DNA of 64,000 bases from Poecilobothrus nobilitatus (lineage: Eukaryota > Arthropoda > Insecta > Diptera > Dolichopodidae), in NCBI GenBank assembly GCA_947095535.1, contig OX352774.1, forward strand, positions 249,389,825 through 249,453,824, given 5' to 3'. A program made the translations under genes and the position numbers. Positions 36,251 through 47,780 of this stretch are shown in pieces. The number at the start of each line of letters is the position of its first letter. The first letter of the stretch is position 1. The notes below the pieces were generated by a model. The model did no database searches, was not told the DNA's origin, and saw only the letters and a list, made by a program, of their open reading frames with translations.

Positions 36251-39200
36251 TAAAAAAAATTCATTTTATTTTTTATAGGAACATATAAATTGAATTTTAA
36301 AATTTTATTTTGAAGACTCTGTACTTATGAAAATGTTAAATATAGGTACTAAAAAAAATATATCTTTGTTTTCATTTCTTCTTGTTTAGATTATGTTGTC
36401 ATAAAGTATTCGAATTTCTATCAATGTTAACAGTTATTTCAGCAAATTCTAATTCAAAATATACCAATTCATTTTCGGGTACCTAACCGAATTTAAATTT
36501 TACAAAAATTATACTTAGCGATATGCTGAGCTTTCTTATATTTATCTAAATAGGATGGTAATATCTTAATCCTTGTCTAGGCTTGACATGAATAACATGG
36601 CTATACGATATTTTGAAATGTCAAAAACTTTAATATGTCGTATTTAAAATTTTTTGTGATTACTTTCAATGTGATTGTCATTATAGAATAAAATAAAATA
36701 ACAATTTTAATATAAATGCTAAATTTTACTAAATTTTAACTTTATTATTTTTTTTTTTAAAATTATGTTTGTTATTAAATAAAAATTCAATTTTTTATTT
36801 GTAAATAAATAAATTTGACCTATGGGTACCTATGTTAAAATATAAATTGACTTAATTTTCCCACGATATCAACGTAATCGGCATCTTTGGCACATCGTTT
36901 GTATATGCATAAATCAATATAATATGCATAAATAATTGTTTGACATTTCAAAGTATCATGCTGTCATATGTCATGTCGTTTTATGTCGTTTATGCCCAGG
37001 ATAATTGTGGCTCGTGCGTGGGGTTATTAAGCTTGTAACTGACACACAAAATGAAAAACATATTTAATATATCTGTTTATAAGTATGATAAAAATTTCAT
37101 TTTAAATTATCCTCACAAACAATACTTTTGACGTTAAATTTACTAAATTTTAAATAATAGTAAATAAAATATATACGTACCTAATAAGTTTTTAAATCGA
37201 TTTTTATAATTTTACTGTAAGAGAACTCTCATATTTACTCTGTCACTTTCCTGATCTTTAAGAGAGTTTTTCAAAATTTGTTCTTTTAACTTTCTCATCT
37301 CTCAAACAGATTATAAAATCAAATAATTCTGATATACTGAAACACTGCTGGTTATATACAGGCAATCACATATAGAGAGAGAATTTAAAAAATAAGATCC
37401 AAATTTTGTCAATTTAGTATGAAAAAATTGAATTTTTCAATTTAAATTTGAAGGATCTTAATTGTTCTGCAGTAGAAAATAATAAATGATATTATTTTTA
37501 TAAAATTTGGAATATTTTCTATTAACTGTGAAAATCATTTTAAAAAATTTAATCATTTCCATGCTCAAAATTTAGTTTTAAAAAAACTCTACTCAAACTG
37601 AAAAATATTATTAAGTATAGGGTGTACTTTGTTCAAACTTCGATTAAAATTTTTTACTAGATTGCCTGGTATATAACCAGCAGTGACTGAAATGCCTTAA
37701 AATCCTATAATTCTGAAAATACAGATTCGGTAAAAAATTAATCTATAAAATTTTACAGTATACTATACATATTTTGTATTTGTAATTTTTCATACCAGGT
37801 TCCGATTATTTAGAATTAGTTAATAGTCTAGACTAAAATTAATATTCGTACAAAAACAAAAACGTGTTTCTTTTAATAATTTTTCAATATAAACAACTCT
37901 TAAAATTAAAATTTAAAAATTTTTTTTTTAAATTAATGTATTTCAAAATTTTAATTTAATTTTTCAGTAGCATTTATTTCAAAAATCACTTTAAATTATT
38001 ATTATCTCTATTAAGATAAGTCTATAACAAAATGTAAAAAAAATTCAGGAAAACTAAAATTATCAAGATTGTCTGTTACAAAACATTAATTTAAAATCCT
38101 ACACATTAGAAAATTGAAAAAAAAAAAAAAAAAACCTCTGTTTATTTTCCTTTTTATCTTTAGATAAATTAATTAAAACATTTCCTAATAAAAATAATCT
38201 AAAAACAAAAACAAAATCTTACATTTTTTAAGTTACTTTGAATATTTAAATTATAAGAATAGCAAATAATAAATTACTGTGCGGTGACTTAGTCACTGAT
38301 CTTGAACACGTCACTTTTTTTTTTTTTTTTTTTTTATTATTTTTAACTTTTAAATTCATTCTAATAATAATTACAGTAAAAGGTTACTGACCCAGAAAAT
38401 GGTGTTCTCTGTTGAAAGAAGGTGCTGACACATCATACAATGAAATAAAATTAAAACAAAACAATGATTGATTAATTAATAATTTTATTTTTTTTTCTTT
38501 TGTTATTTAATGGTTTGATACTTTTAGATCTTAGAAAATAAAGTATCTAAAATTTAATGTTAGTATCTTTTTTTTTTTTTTTGTTTTTTAGAAAAAATTA
38601 AGATTTTACGGTTTTATTAATTATTAATTGCTTTTTTTGGAGTTTTTGGAGTCTTATATAGTTTTTTTTGGAGTTCCAACCCAAGATTGAAGTATTGTAA
38701 ATGATCTTTTATTGAATTGAATAATTCAGGTAATAAATTATTATGATATTATTGAAATTTAAAGGAATGGGTTATTTAAACATATATAATAGTATATATA
38801 CTTGTATATATAATAATAATTTTTAATATAAAAGAGATATAATATGTACATAAGGTTTAAAAGTAATTGGGATGACTTCATTTTAGTTGAATGATGACTT
38901 AATTTTTTGACGATGATGTTAGATAAAATTATGCAACAAAGAAAACAAAATCTATTTTAAAATTTTATTTAATTAATTTTTTTGATTTAAAAAATATTTT
39001 TATAAGATTTTCCAATTGAAAATTTAATTTCTAAACAAAATAAATACAAGAAAGACAAATATTTCCTAAAAACTCATCATATTCAACTGAATATTCCTTT
39101 ATATTTTATTCCTCTAAAATTTTCTGTTTCCAATTGACCTTCGTAACTTTAAATATAAATATGACAAAAAAGAATTTCAAATATTCCTTAATATTAACCG

Positions 39201-39849
39201 TTTCTCATTTTTAAATGAACCCATAAATTTTTAATAAATAAAAACCCAACTATATAATATGATTTCATGATGTTTTGCAATTTTTTTTTACAAAATAAAT
39301 TTGCTGTATCCAGCACAGAACCGATCGTATAGGAATAGGAAAACTTAATATTTGTCATTTTTAATAGGGTTATTTACAAATATGAATATAGACAGCTAAA
39401 ACTGAAACAGCACACGTAACCCTAAAAACATTATTCTCATTAAAAATAAGTAGATACATATATAACCATTAACCATATACGAATATTAAACGTTTTTTTT
39501 ACAAAAAAAAAAATAAAATACTCAGCATAATTCAAAATGAAACAATCAAAATATATATACTTAATATCTGTATATTTGCACATTATATCTATAATATTAT
39601 ATATATTTTTGATGCATATAGTTATTCAAATAAAAAAAAAACTTTTCATCCAAATAAAATATTTGGTAAAAATGACTTAGAAAAGAATCATGTGAAAATC
39701 TGGATGAACAAAAAAGTTTGTAGGATGAAAAAGTGTTCTATGAAAAAATTTTTGCTTTTTACTTGTGTAATAATTTTCCTTTAATAACTTTTTTCATAAT
39801 ATTAATTCTCTCTTTCAAAACATTTGTAAAAAAATTTTAAAAAATCGCA
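36251..39849. other. A+T-rich non-coding stretch
   Basis: No gene recognised. A G+C-richer patch at 36850-37040 (GATATCAACGTAATCGGCAT, later CTCGTGCGTGGGG) contains repeated TGTCGTTTATG-like words but no open frame. Poly(T) at 38315-38334. Confidence 0.45.
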
Positions 39850-40110
39850 CAAGTAATATCACTTGGGGCTGACGGATTTCCACCAATAGTTTTCAACTTG
39901 AGATATTTAGGTCAAAATCTTAGATATGAAATTTTATCGAATTCCATTAAGCTATTTGGGCTATACACGTGCTATTATGGGGAGACAGATACACAGACAT
40001 CCAGACACTAACCCAAAAACTCTCAATTCAAGTTTCTACGTACTACGGATATGCAAAAATCTGAGTTTCGAAATTTTATGGCCACCAAAGAAAAGCTTCC
40101 TTATACATTA
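39850..40110 (-). repeat. Fragment with degenerate GTCY-type block
   Basis: GGGGAGACAGATACACAGACATCC (39979-40002) is the inverse of a degraded GTCY microsatellite, set between moderately G+C-rich blocks as in HINE-type elements. No terminal hairpin is recognisable. The open frame 39926-40165 crosses it and has no motif. Confidence 0.35.
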
Positions 40111-42079
40111 CATGTATACATTAAGTAAAAAGAAAATATTTAAATTAACTCTTAATTTTAATTAAAATTATCGTTACGGTTAAAATAATTTGTTTTTAAA
40201 TTATTTTAAGTTTAATATAATAAAAAAAAAAATAAAATTTAAATTAAAAACTGATAAAAATCACAATTTTTCCTGAAAGTTGACATCAATTTTCTTTTCA
40301 TTAATTTATTAAAGTAATTGTATGTTTTATTGTGTCCTATAAAAGTTTTTAAATATTATAAAAGTTTTTTTTTTTTTGTTTTTTATAAAAAAAATCCATC
40401 AAATTTTATTGAATACTTCTTTTTCCTTATAATAATACTTATTTTCTATACAATTATATCCCGAGAAAAAGAAAAGAGAAAACTCAATTAAATTTTCATA
40501 ATTTTCACTTTTTCTTTGTTTTTCTTTTATTTCTATATATCTATATATATATATATATATATTAATTTGTGTTTTCTTTTCATAACTAATGAAGTTTTCT
40601 TATATCATTGTTTTATAATAAATATTTTTTTAAAATGCAAACAAAACTACTTATACCTATACAAAATTCATTAATTTCTAACAAGATAATTATTTTATGT
40701 CATGCGACTTTTTTTTTTGTGACAGAAAATTTTATGAAAAATGTGAATATGTATCGTAATTTTATTTAGAAAAAAACAAAAAAAAAAAAATTGAATTCAT
40801 TAAAATGCAATTTTATATATATTTCAAATATATATATATTTAATTAGTTATATTAAATGTATGTATATATATGTATATTTAATGCAATAAATATATATGA
40901 AAAAATAAAAAAGTTATCACAGGTGAAATATAAATCAAATGGCAGATAGATTTATGTCACGCACAATGATGCATATTAAAAATGATGTATTAATAAAAAA
41001 AAAAAAAAAAAAATACCAGGTGAATGTGTTTTAATTAATATCTCATAAATAAAAAATTGTTTAGAGCAATTTAAATATATTGAATTATTCAAAATTTAAT
41101 TATTAATAAAATTATTAGCGGGGAAAAAAAAATTTCGCAATTTTTCTTTTTACTATAAGTAATAGCTGTAACTACTTAAATGAAAAAAAAGTATTTTACT
41201 TTTAAAACAAAACAAAACGTAAAATTATGTAAAATCTATGCATAAAGTTAAAACTGTAAAGAAATTGACAAAAAACTTTAGTTTAAATTCAGAAAAAATA
41301 CATATGTATAAATTCTAAAGGATTTTCATATTATTTCATTTCTCTCCAAAATTATGGATACATTTGAAATGATATTAACATGTCACTCTTAACATTTTAA
41401 ATTTTAGCTCAACAATCTAAATATGGCCGAAAAATTCAGACAGATAAAATACCAATTGCTGCTCGTAACATCTCATAAGAATATTTACTTAAATATATTC
41501 GTAATTTCTCATAGGCATATTTTCAACTATATACATATCCATAATATATATATACATATATTTATATACTTTAGACGCAAGTCTTTTAATATTTTGATTA
41601 ATTTTTGAAACTTTCTTAATATTAATCTAAAAAAAAAAAAAGTTAAGTTGATTTTGTCGTACTCCACCATCCTTGAGAAAAAAAATAATTTTATATATTT
41701 AGCAAAATAAGAAATCAAGCACAAATCTTATAAGAATATTATGAACAATGTATCAAAAGAATATAATATCATGACATATGTACCTTTATATCACATAACT
41801 GATTTAATGCTTATAAAAGACTTTTAAAATTATTAAAATTTACTTTAGATATTTGAGTGCCTCATTAACTTTATTTTAATGATGTATCACCTTTTCAAGA
41901 TTTACATCTTAAAGATTTAAATTTGTTTTTTTTTTTTCCAATATTAACAATCACGTTCAATTTCTTTTGAATGAAATTTAAGTACTTAGATCATTTTTCT
42001 TTCAAGTTTAAATAACGAATTTATATCTAGTTAAAAGCTTTTATTAAATTTTTCCATCAATGACTTTTATACCATATTA
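40111..42079. other. A+T-rich non-coding stretch
   Basis: No gene recognised. TA tracts at 40535-40561 and 40828-40880, poly(A) at 40997-41013. The frames at 41423-41724 are low-complexity. Confidence 0.5.
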
Positions 42080-42500
42080 CAGGTAAAACCAAGTACCAAC
42101 TTTTATTTTTTTTTTTGTTTTCGCAATAAAAATTTTAGTTATTAGTTTGACTTTGTCGATTTGTCCGTCCGCCTTTTACAGTCCCTAGTTGTTATTGTTG
42201 GAAAAAGTTGAAAAAACTTTAATATCTAAATGTTTATATCTGAAGTTCTGCTTAGGTAAGACATAAAAACTTACAACTCCCATGTTATATTTTTAAATGA
42301 AATAACAGCTTTTTTTATTTCTATAGTTTCCTTAAAATTAAAGAAAATGGAAAGAATTATATGAAAATAAATGAAAATTTTGATGGAAAAGAATCTGTAG
42401 TGACAATTCTAAAATTCATTTTATTATCTTTTTGAAAATGTGCACTTTAAATAACCTTTACGTTTACATACTGCTTTATTTCTTTTATGTTTCACCTGAT
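42080..42500 (+). repeat. HINE-B-like fragment
   Basis: GTTATTAGTTTGACTTTGTC (42138-42157) with TTTGTCCGTCCGCC (42160-42173) corresponds to 14459-14480, and GAAAATGTGCACTTTAAAT (42436-42454) to 15211-15229. The order and orientation agree with the copy at 14440-15260; the middle is diverged. Confidence 0.55.
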
Positions 42501-43255
42501 CTCATCAAAATTTTAATTGAAACATCACAGTTTTTATAAAGGGAAAAGAACGAAAAAAAAAAAAAATAATATCCTTAAGGTGTGTTGCTTCATGTTACAT
42601 TAGTCAATTTTCAAGAGAAAAGAAATTAATATTCATGATTTTTTACGGTTATGTATACTTATTAAGGAAAAAAGTAAAAGATGTCAATTAATTTGTCAAT
42701 TTTTTTTTTGCCTTTTTTCTTTGTTTTTAACAACAGGTGCAACTAATTTTATTGTACTTATTGTAACAACCTAATTATTAGGTGTTTAAAATTACATGTT
42801 GGGAATGAATACACCTGCATATCTGAAAATGAAAATAAAAACTTAAAGAAAACGAAAAATTGCATTTTGCACAATTTTATCCTTCTTTACCCTTTTACTA
42901 CGTACATATATATACGAAAATTGAGAAAATTTAAGAGGGTAGGTAACGAAAATTGATATGAAATTTTTATAAAATGTTATAACGGTATCGTTTTTTATTT
43001 TGTTAACAGGGAAGTTCACAAATAAAAAAAAAAAAATTATTTTATTTTTAGAGTAAAACGGAAATTTGCAGAGATTTTTTTTTAGGATGTTCAAAGACGT
43101 TAGTTGGAAAAGTTTAGGGAAATTATCTGGTAAGCGTGTGTTGGTTATTAATGTTTTTTTTTTTTAGAAAATTGTGACAATAAATGATAAGTTTTAAATA
43201 ATTGGAACTAATAATTAATATATTAACTTTACCGATTTTTTAAACAGTTTTCAAT
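42501..43255. other. A+T-rich non-coding stretch
   Basis: No gene recognised. The minus-strand frame 42843-43094 is Lys/Phe/Ile-rich and lacks any motif. Confidence 0.45.
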
Positions 43256-43413
43256 AAGGTAATGATTAATAGAAACAGTTGGGGGCATTAATATTACGAC
43301 GCCAGAGATGAAATTCTTGGACTGTCGTAAGATTAACTTAAGCGAAAGCATTTGCCAAATATGTTTTCATTAATCAAGAACAAAAGTTGGAGGTTCGAAG
43401 GCGATCAGATACC
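43256..43413 (+). pseudogene. 18S ribosomal RNA gene fragment
   Basis: The stretch contains words found only in the central domain of eukaryotic small-subunit rRNA, in the right order: GGTAATGATTAATAGAAACA, GGGGGCATTAATATTACGAC, GATGAAATTCTTGGAC, AAGCGAAAGCATTTGCCAA, TGTTTTCATTAATCAAGAAC and GGTTCGAAGGCGATCAGATA. Match to rRNA stops abruptly after GATACC. Against the insect consensus as I remember it, the differences are few and mostly C to T or G to A, in sites that are nearly invariant in working rRNA, so it is a non-functional copy. No ITS or flanking rRNA is present. No poly(A) tail or target duplication is obvious. Confidence 0.93.
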
Positions 43414-45541
43414 TAATTTAAAATTGAAATCGTTTCCTTCTAAATTTATTATCATTCTACAAAACTCATAATCGCTATTCTATTCTTTTATGAACAGGTT
43501 TTAAAAATAACTTTAAAATTTTTTATTTTTAACATTTTCTTTTTTTTTTGTTTTAATATTTTTCGATTAAATTACAGTTAACGTCACCTTCGTGTTTGAT
43601 CAAATTTTTTCCTCTTTTTTTCTCATATCAAAACTATAGTTGAAATTTAACTTTATCTTCCATTATCTTGAAATTTTATTTTATTTTTTAAGTACATAAT
43701 ACAAATAAAAAAAAGTAAAAAATTACCGGAAATTCTCATTATATTATGTATTCAAACTAATACCTATATAATAACCCTACTTTAAACGAGGTACATCTAG
43801 ACAAATATAGATGCAATAAAATAAAATTATTGTTTTTATCATTTTCCTACACTATTTTTATTACAATATCGTATATATACATACTTAACTTAATTCTTAT
43901 TTACAAGTATCTTTTAGATACATTAAGTACATATATATAAATATTATTGATTTATAAAATTACAGTTTACTTGATATTTGAAAAATCATTATTAAGAATA
44001 GTATAACGTTATTATGTTTGTGCATCTAAAAGGATGAAAAATAAAAAAAAAATTTTAATACAGGTATAACGATTATCCTTTTCTTTGTTGTTTTTTTTTT
44101 TTTTCTTGTATTTTATGTCGAATGAAAATAAAGAAAAGCATAGATAAAATTTCTCAAAAAAGACAGAAATGGTTTATTTTAAGAATATTGCAACTTAATA
44201 TATATATATATATATATGTCTATCTTGCAGATAGATTTATTGAAAATTCACCACACATTTATGACGATGATAAATATTGCAATGATATTGATACTGATAT
44301 TAATGTATATGATGATGATGATTATGATGATGATAAAAGAATTATTCTAACAAGTCATATTTGTAACAGAAATAAAAAAAAAAAACCGTTATGATTTTCA
44401 ATAACATGATATAGATATATGCTTATTATGGTATCATTGTATATTGGTATATAATTTTGATTATTCCTTAGATATTTTTATGTGCTACTGCAAGATATAA
44501 AAAAATTGGTTATCATTTTTGCTTTCTTTATTTCCAATTGTTGTATTTTTTTTTTTTTTTCAGTAATCATAAATAGCTGAATTCTTGCAAAAAGATATAA
44601 AAAAATGCAATAACAAAATTATATCAAAAAAAAAAAAAAAAAAAATGCAATTGATTTTATGGTAAGTATATTAGGGAACAAAATTTTTTTACAAAAAAAA
44701 TCTCAAAGATAGAACAAAATATTATAAGTATTCTGTAAAACCATTTGCATCTCTTTAGAGTTAAGTTTTGTTCAAAGAAATGTCTTAATCCATTAGAATT
44801 GATTTATAATACATAGAACTTTTCAATTATCTAATGAAATCCTTTCAATTATATATAATGAGAACCTCTTTCAATTATCTAATGAGATCTTTTCAAATAT
44901 CTAATGAGGTTGCAGTGAAAAAAAAATTTAATAATTAATCTTCATTTTATTATTGTTTGAAAGATTGCAATCGAAATTAGTCAAGCCATTTTCTAATTTT
45001 ACAAATGTGGTAACTTTTAAAGAGAACTCCCAAAGGATAATACTAAGTAAAGATACATTACTTAATGCTAAAATTGTATGAAAATAATTCGTCCTTAAAA
45101 TATTTTCTTTGTTATTTATTATTACTCATTTATACACATCCATAAATACAAAAAAAAACCAAAAAAAAAAATCTAGAAAAGAAAAACTATAAAAAAAAAA
45201 AAAAAAATTATTTATTATTGACATCAGTCACTAACTGCAAAAAACTTATAAAAAGTTAAGTTATAAAATGCATCACAAATAAACTTTGTTCTATTATAAA
45301 TACAAAAAAAAAAAAAAAAAAAAAAAGAAAATGCAAATTACATAAAAAACACATTTAACAGTAGTTATAATATTTTGTTTCAGGAAGTTGTAAGTATCAT
45401 TCCAGTTTAGGGATTTTCTAACAAATTATTTTATAGATGGGTTTATAATATTTATAATTTATTCGATATATGGTAGATATGCGATGCATTTCATGGAATA
45501 CAACTTGGATAACAAAATTTTTTTTATTTTGTTGTTTTGTC
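43414..45541. other. A+T-rich non-coding stretch
   Basis: No gene recognised. (GAT)n-like tract at 44310-44335 inside an open frame (44122-44394) that is otherwise Lys/Asp/Ile low-complexity. Poly(A) at 44626-44644 and 45303-45326. A splice-like GTTTCAG-GAAGTT-GTAAGT lies at 45377-45395. Confidence 0.45.
44820..44909 (+). repeat. Imperfect tandem repeat, ~22-26 bp x4
   Basis: TTTCAATTATCTAATGAAATC and three variants (ATATATAATGAGAACCTC, TATCTAATGAGATC, AATATCTAATGAGG endings) follow each other directly. Confidence 0.85.
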
Positions 45542-45542
45542 A

Positions 45543-45612
45543 AAGTTTTTATCAGATGTGATCTATCGGAAAAATTTAAGTTTTTATCATATGTGATCTA
45601 TCGGAAAAATTG
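45543..45612 (+). repeat. 35-bp tandem duplication
   Basis: AAGTTTTTATCAGATGTGAT and the following CTATCGGAAAAATT are repeated with one substitution (CAG to CAT) 35 bases later. Confidence 0.92.
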
Positions 45613-45939
45613 GTTTTTCTATTTTTTTTTTTTGTTTTTTTTTTTGAAGTGGTACTAAAAGGGTTACGAAATTTATTACTGTCATATTCTTTTAAAATTA
45701 TTTGGAAAATTTTTTTTTTAGTTTATTTTAATATTTTTCATACTATAATTTATGGCATACCTATGTAATGTTTTTTTTTTTTTCTCCGTTGTATCAATAA
45801 ATAGAACTTACAACTTTATACGATAATATTTGAAATTTTAATAATGTTTAGAATATTTTGTGAGATTATTAGGTTTTTATCTAATTTTTACCAGGTAATT
45901 CTAAATTTTATTTTTTGTTTATTATTAACGTTAAATAAC

Positions 45940-46222
45940 ATTAATAATAATAATAATAGCTACTACAGTGGGGCTATCTTTGGTTTTATCATGCAAGTAA
46001 AATGTTATATACTGCTGCACGTTGTAATCCACTGATGGCGCTGACTCTGTAGTAAAATAATAATAATATTAATAAGAATATTAATACCAATAATAACAGC
46101 CGCTACAGTGACAGTGGGGGTTGCCTTCAATAATTACCTCAAGTAGTAATATATATACTACTACTTACATGTTGTAACTATTGTGACGGCTTTAGTCACT
46201 GTTAGCAAAATAATAATAATAG
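45940..46222 (+). repeat. Two imperfect ~140-150-bp copies separated by (TAA)n
   Basis: GCTACTACAGTGGGGCT... (45959) and GCCGCTACAGTGACAGTGGG... (46099) both proceed to a GTTGTAA block, a (GA)(C)GGCG/GGC-CT-(G)TAGT/TAGTCACTG block and then AAAATAATAATAAT. Each ends in (TAA)n, the type of tail that some non-LTR elements carry. They are probably two tandem 3' ends of a retroposon. Confidence 0.55.
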
Positions 46223-46229
46223 GCGGATT

Positions 46230-46455
46230 CATTGTTTCCTTACAGTCCCACTCCCAATTCAATGTTTCCGTATCCATTTCATATCCTTTCCTATCCCCAC
46301 ACCCTAGCCAATATACTGCGTTCGCAGGTAAGGGTTTCATCCCACTATATTGGCTAAAAGGGGGAGGTGGGTTTAGTCAGTAAGAATCTGACACTGCCAA
46401 GGGGAAATTCTTGGTGTCTTTGGAAGATTCCCACCTCCCTTAGAAAAAAAAAAAA
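46230..46455 (+). mobile_element. 3' end of a retroposon (probable non-LTR element) with folded RNA motif and poly(A)
   Basis: This is the most G+C-rich intergenic segment nearby. It holds TAGCCAATATA/TATATTGGCTA (46305-46315 and 46346-46356) with CTGCG/CGCAG inside it. Next comes an outer stem AGGTGGG/CCCACCT (about 46358-46371 with 46429-46441) enclosing GTCAG-TAAGAAT-CTGAC, CCAAG-loop-CTTGG and GGAA-GA-TTCC hairpins, and then A(13) at 46443-46455. The AGTAAGAATCTGACACT motif resembles 3' untranslated ends of RTE-like LINEs or their SINEs that I remember from moth genomes. No reverse-transcriptase coding remains. The frame 46183-46383 is a by-product. Confidence 0.6.
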
Positions 46456-47702
46456 GTTCAATTTTTTTTTGTAAGGACCACATTTAGTCAAGAGCTCACG
46501 TAAATTTAAATATATATTTTCTTTTTTTACGTATACTTATAGTATTAGCTAATAGATATAACTTATATAGGTATACTTATATTATATATGAAACATTAAA
46601 AAGAAAATCCTTGTGATATTTTGTAGTAGACAATAATAAAATTTATCAGATTTTTTTCATTTAAAAGTAAAAGACAGTTTCTTTTAGAATAATTCCGAAT
46701 TTAATGTTTCACTATATATGGGAAAATTTATATAATAAACTTAAATGAAAAGAAAATTTTCATATACTTACAGTATAAGTTAGACATTTTGTAAACGAAA
46801 TTGAATAAAAAATTTTTTTTTTTTTTCATTCTTAATACTTTTTCAAATAACGGTTTTATATATGCAATATTTTATTATAGAATTTTCGGTAAAAATTATA
46901 GTTTTTCTTTTATTTTCTTTTTGTTATAATACGACGTATCAATTTTAAAAAGAAAATATGATAACTTTTCTTTCAAATTTGAAATTATTGAATAGATTAT
47001 CTATAATATGGTATGCACGTATATACATTAAATATTATTAAATTATGATAAATATTAAATAAAGAAAAAAAAAAAAAAAAACAATAATGAAGATTGAATA
47101 TTATTTAAATCGATTTAACTTTAATTTTGAATAAAGTAAAGTTATGTTAATATGAAAATTGTAACTATATAGACATATTAATAACAAAGAATAAAAAAAC
47201 ATTTAATTGGATTGGTAGCTGGGATACTGATTTTCCATTGAATACAATTTTCGGCATCATATTTGTTTTTGTTTTTTTTTTTATGCATAAATCACAGTCT
47301 AGAAATTTGTTTCTTTGTATTAAAAGCTGTAGTTATTGTATGGGATAAGATAAGGAGAATAAAAAGAGATCTTTAAAGGTAAGTGCATTATGAATCTGTT
47401 TAAATTCATTTTAAATTGTTGACAAATTATTGTAAATCGAAAAATCATTAACTTTAAGGAATACATTGTATGTAAATATAAGTATCAAATAATTTGTCTG
47501 TTCTGACAGTAAATGAAGAAAAATTATGACTTTAGTACCTAAATACAATCCACCTGAGTACTTGAGTACTGAGTAAATTCAATACTTTCAAAGTACCACT
47601 GAATTGTTTGAGTGATGACATCAGTAATATAATTGCATCAAAGTAAGTTATCATTACCTACAATACAAAATATCTATATAAGAAAAGAGAAAGGAACTTT
47701 AA
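46456..47702. other. A+T-rich non-coding stretch
   Basis: No gene recognised. Confidence 0.5.
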
Positions 47703-47777
47703 CATTACGACGGATGTCAAGATAAATCTCCAGGGAGTCAACAATTAGATGAATGGCGTGTTTTCAACTCTAACAAG
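47703..47777 (+). other. Weak candidate internal exon
   Basis: The frame CAT TAC GAC ... gives HYDGCQDKSPGSQQLDEW followed by RVFNSNK, with a good 5' splice-site match AACAAG|GTACAA at 47775-47780. Composition is protein-like and G+C rises locally. Against it: a TAA directly precedes it in frame, and there is no pyrimidine-rich acceptor; the only nearby AGs are within the stretch (for example CTCCAG at 47732). It could be a relic or chance. Confidence 0.2.
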
Positions 47778-47780
47778 GTA

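Noticed and set aside
44122..44394. Open frame with an Asp-rich (GAT)n stretch
   Set aside because: The Asp run is a simple trinucleotide repeat and the rest is Lys/Ile low-complexity.
46328..46334. CGCAG|GTAAGG as a recursive splice site
   Set aside because: It lies in the loop of a hairpin within a retroposon 3' end and has no pyrimidine tract.
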